Source: Desulfobacterales bacterium (GTDB taxonomy: Bacteria; Desulfobacterota; Desulfobacteria; Desulfobacterales; JASFBJ01). Taken from it: DNA of 16,058 bases. The position numbers were made by a program, and so were the translations under genes. The notes under the pieces are model-generated. The model was given only the letters and a program-made list of their open reading frames with translations, made no database searches and was not told where the DNA came from. Numbering within the stretch: the first letter of the stretch is position 1; every line of letters begins with the position of its first letter. This document shows, in pieces, positions 15,801 to 16,058 of this stretch. The stretch covers positions 1 through 16,058 of the forward strand of contig JASFBJ010000041.1 of assembly GCA_030149585.1 (NCBI GenBank). The letters run 5' to 3'.

Positions 15801-15957
15801 GCCTTCAGACTTTGGTTTGTTTAAATCAGCATGGGCCAGCACGATGGGCACTTCCGGTTGGAATCCAGATGCAGATTTTGATTCAAATGAGGCAGTTGGG
15901 CCGTCTGATTTTGGCATTTTCAAGAAACGCTGGGGCAAAAGCGCTCCTTTTGAATAA
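12829..15957 (+). CDS. Secreted papain-family (C1A) cysteine protease with FN3, seven-bladed propeller, TSP3 and dockerin-like tail
   Basis: 1042 residues. Signal peptide about 1-28, then a short propeptide-like stretch. The C1A peptidase domain (about 103-325) has oxyanion Gln121 ([13 protein letters not shown]), nucleophile Cys127, His276 ([11 protein letters not shown]) and Asn297 ([17 protein letters not shown]), so the catalytic set is intact. Residues 330-444 form a beta domain ([31 protein letters not shown]). An FN3-like domain (445-540) follows, then seven PD40/TolB-like repeats of about 57 residues (548-943; core [25 protein letters not shown]). TSP3-like repeats (944-980) lead to a dockerin-like pair: D983 to D994 then FGLFKS, and D1016 to D1027 then FGIFKK. 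The tail is nearly identical to that of the protein at 819-2552. There is no PEP-CTERM. Neither ATG (12829, 12841) has a good Shine-Dalgarno. Likely role: extracellular protein degradation, docked on a cohesin partner (inference). Confidence 0.9.
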   Translation: MRYIMNISKISIMILTILYLAVPALLQAQKTSAPGSKASDNIQIMKKQIKAAGYTFTVGHNRAMEDMIDQLCGYISPPSAEKEEALDLKIKGLADVDAGVDFLPKRWSWLDHDGVTSIKNQRPAGTCWAFGTVAPLECNILIHDGVEEDISEQYLVSCNNEGMGCNTGGWTVHKYHCVIPPGETALDGLTGAVLESNYPYVCAASGGTPDCGENISNPIQRAYLLDSFAYINNSIEEIKWAIFKYGPVSSSVAVDPYFQAYISGIFNRDYDSFTNHAVSLVGWDDTQGANGVWILRNSWSRNWGENGYMRIEYGCSRVGSDTSYVVYKNGVDNKCGIISFDDLGYSCNATVGIILRDSDLADLGNYAVLVTGDSGDSETVILDENFDMAAFLGNIDTIEGAPIKNDGLFQVALDDIIRLTYIDNDDGLGNTNITKRYKAFVDCVPPVFNGLVSAVPGNGCVTLAWDEADDIHKPIKYNIYRRQDSGGSIGDLIGTTLELSFVDYPVETGLTCYYIIRAADGVENEDKNMVELSAIPLEPIKTDIISVPNDGSQSNGASSHSSVSGDGRCVVFDSTASNLVENDLNNRRDIFLYDGNAETIERISMALESSEANNNCFKPAVNENGRYVVFESYASNLITGDINNKKDIFIYDRVNAFMEIISLSESGVQGNGTSSNASISSNGRFVVFSSFASNLVTGDTNSTSDIFVYDRSTRGVVRVSVSNEGLQGNGASTTPAISGDGRFIAFESSADNLVPGDTNNNKDIFVYDIENSIIEILSLTSSGGQSNGTSSDAAISSDGKFVAFESSAGNLVPDDINGKNDIFVYDMETGFLEMVSKSDKGFQGLNTSDNPCISSNGNFIAFDSLSSNLVSGDTNSKRDIFVYDRNSKTILRVSMGAHGMQGNNDSTGAAISSNGLCVAFKSNADNLVAKDLNEFADIFISAFPLTDADQDGIQDEKDNCRLTPNPNQEDTDQDGYGNICDCDLDNNNTVGPSDFGLFKSAWASTMGTSGWNPDADFDSNEAVGPSDFGIFKKRWGKSAPFE

Positions 15958-15987
15958 AAAAACCCGCTTCTAATTAAAAAATTAAAC

Positions 15988-16058
15988 ATGAAAAAATATT
16001 TTTCCATAAGAATAATTTTATTATTATTTTTTGCAATAGAAATTATATTCAGCAATTC
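15988..16058 (+). CDS. N-terminus of a probable exported protein (runs off the right edge)
   Basis: An ATG at 15988, 30 bp after the protease stop, opens a frame that reads MKKYFSIRIILLLFFAIEII and stays open to the window end. The Lys-Lys start and hydrophobic run look like a signal peptide or membrane anchor. No Shine-Dalgarno is visible and the region is very AT-rich, so a chance ORF is possible. Too little is visible to name it. Confidence 0.42.
   Translation, partial: MKKYFSIRIILLLFFAIEIIFSN

Noticed and set aside
15744..16055. Minus-strand open frame of 103 codons at the right end
   Set aside because: It is the reverse-strand shadow of the dockerin-coding sequence. The same kind of shadow (MPKSEGPT-like) appears opposite the other dockerin at 859-1083, which confirms an artefact of shared coding sequence.
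1..16058. Exosortase, PEP-CTERM regulator or EPS genes expected with sorting-signal proteins
   Set aside because: No such gene was found in the window; the exosortase must be encoded elsewhere, as is usual for this system.

Overview
The window looks like chromosomal DNA of a Gram-negative, probably deltaproteobacterial (Desulfobacterota) organism. It is moderately AT-rich. It carries an outer-membrane TonB-dependent receptor, three proteins with VPLPA/PEP-CTERM exosortase sorting tails, and two long secreted proteins ending in thrombospondin-type-3 calcium repeats plus a dockerin-like pair with the core GPSDFG-[LI]-FK. That mix is familiar from sulfate-reducer-type genomes. The taxonomic call is inference: no rRNA or housekeeping gene is present. 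Almost every gene has a signal peptide, so this is a cell-surface/secretome locus.

Layout. Left, minus strand: a probable operon reading right to left. It holds a secreted seven-repeat propeller protein with a C-terminal dockerin (819-2552), a small exosortase-anchored protein whose body looks like a cohesin domain (166-774), and the first codons of a third exported protein (1-78). An 811-bp divergent intergenic region (2553-3363) holds a minus-strand intrinsic terminator, a tiny leader ORF behind a very strong Shine-Dalgarno sequence, and a plus-strand repeat/promoter-like element. Right, plus strand: TonB-dependent receptor (3364-5424), a 1789-residue modular surface protein (5524-10893), two small PEP-CTERM proteins (11123-11995 and 12088-12747), a terminator, a 1042-residue papain-family protease with a seven-bladed propeller and dockerin tail (12829-15957), and the start of another exported protein (15988-end).

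How the parts may work together. The most interesting reading is a non-cellulosomal cohesin-dockerin system. A surface-anchored cohesin-like protein (exosortase tail) could hold dockerin-bearing partners: the propeller protein of its own operon and, about 10 kb away, a papain-like protease with a nearly identical dockerin. The large protein at 5524-10893 contains the two domain families that make up the two small PEP-CTERM proteins just downstream (an unrecognised DWS/GGMG domain and a DNRLRE-type domain). It ends in a CFI-box-like transmembrane tail instead of a PEP-CTERM tail. The plus-strand genes therefore look like a mosaic family of surface adhesive or glycan-binding proteins. A repeat-plus-TTGACT element upstream of the TonB receptor is shared with the region upstream of the first small PEP-CTERM gene, which suggests common regulation. 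No exosortase gene, mobile element, CRISPR array, tRNA or rRNA is visible.
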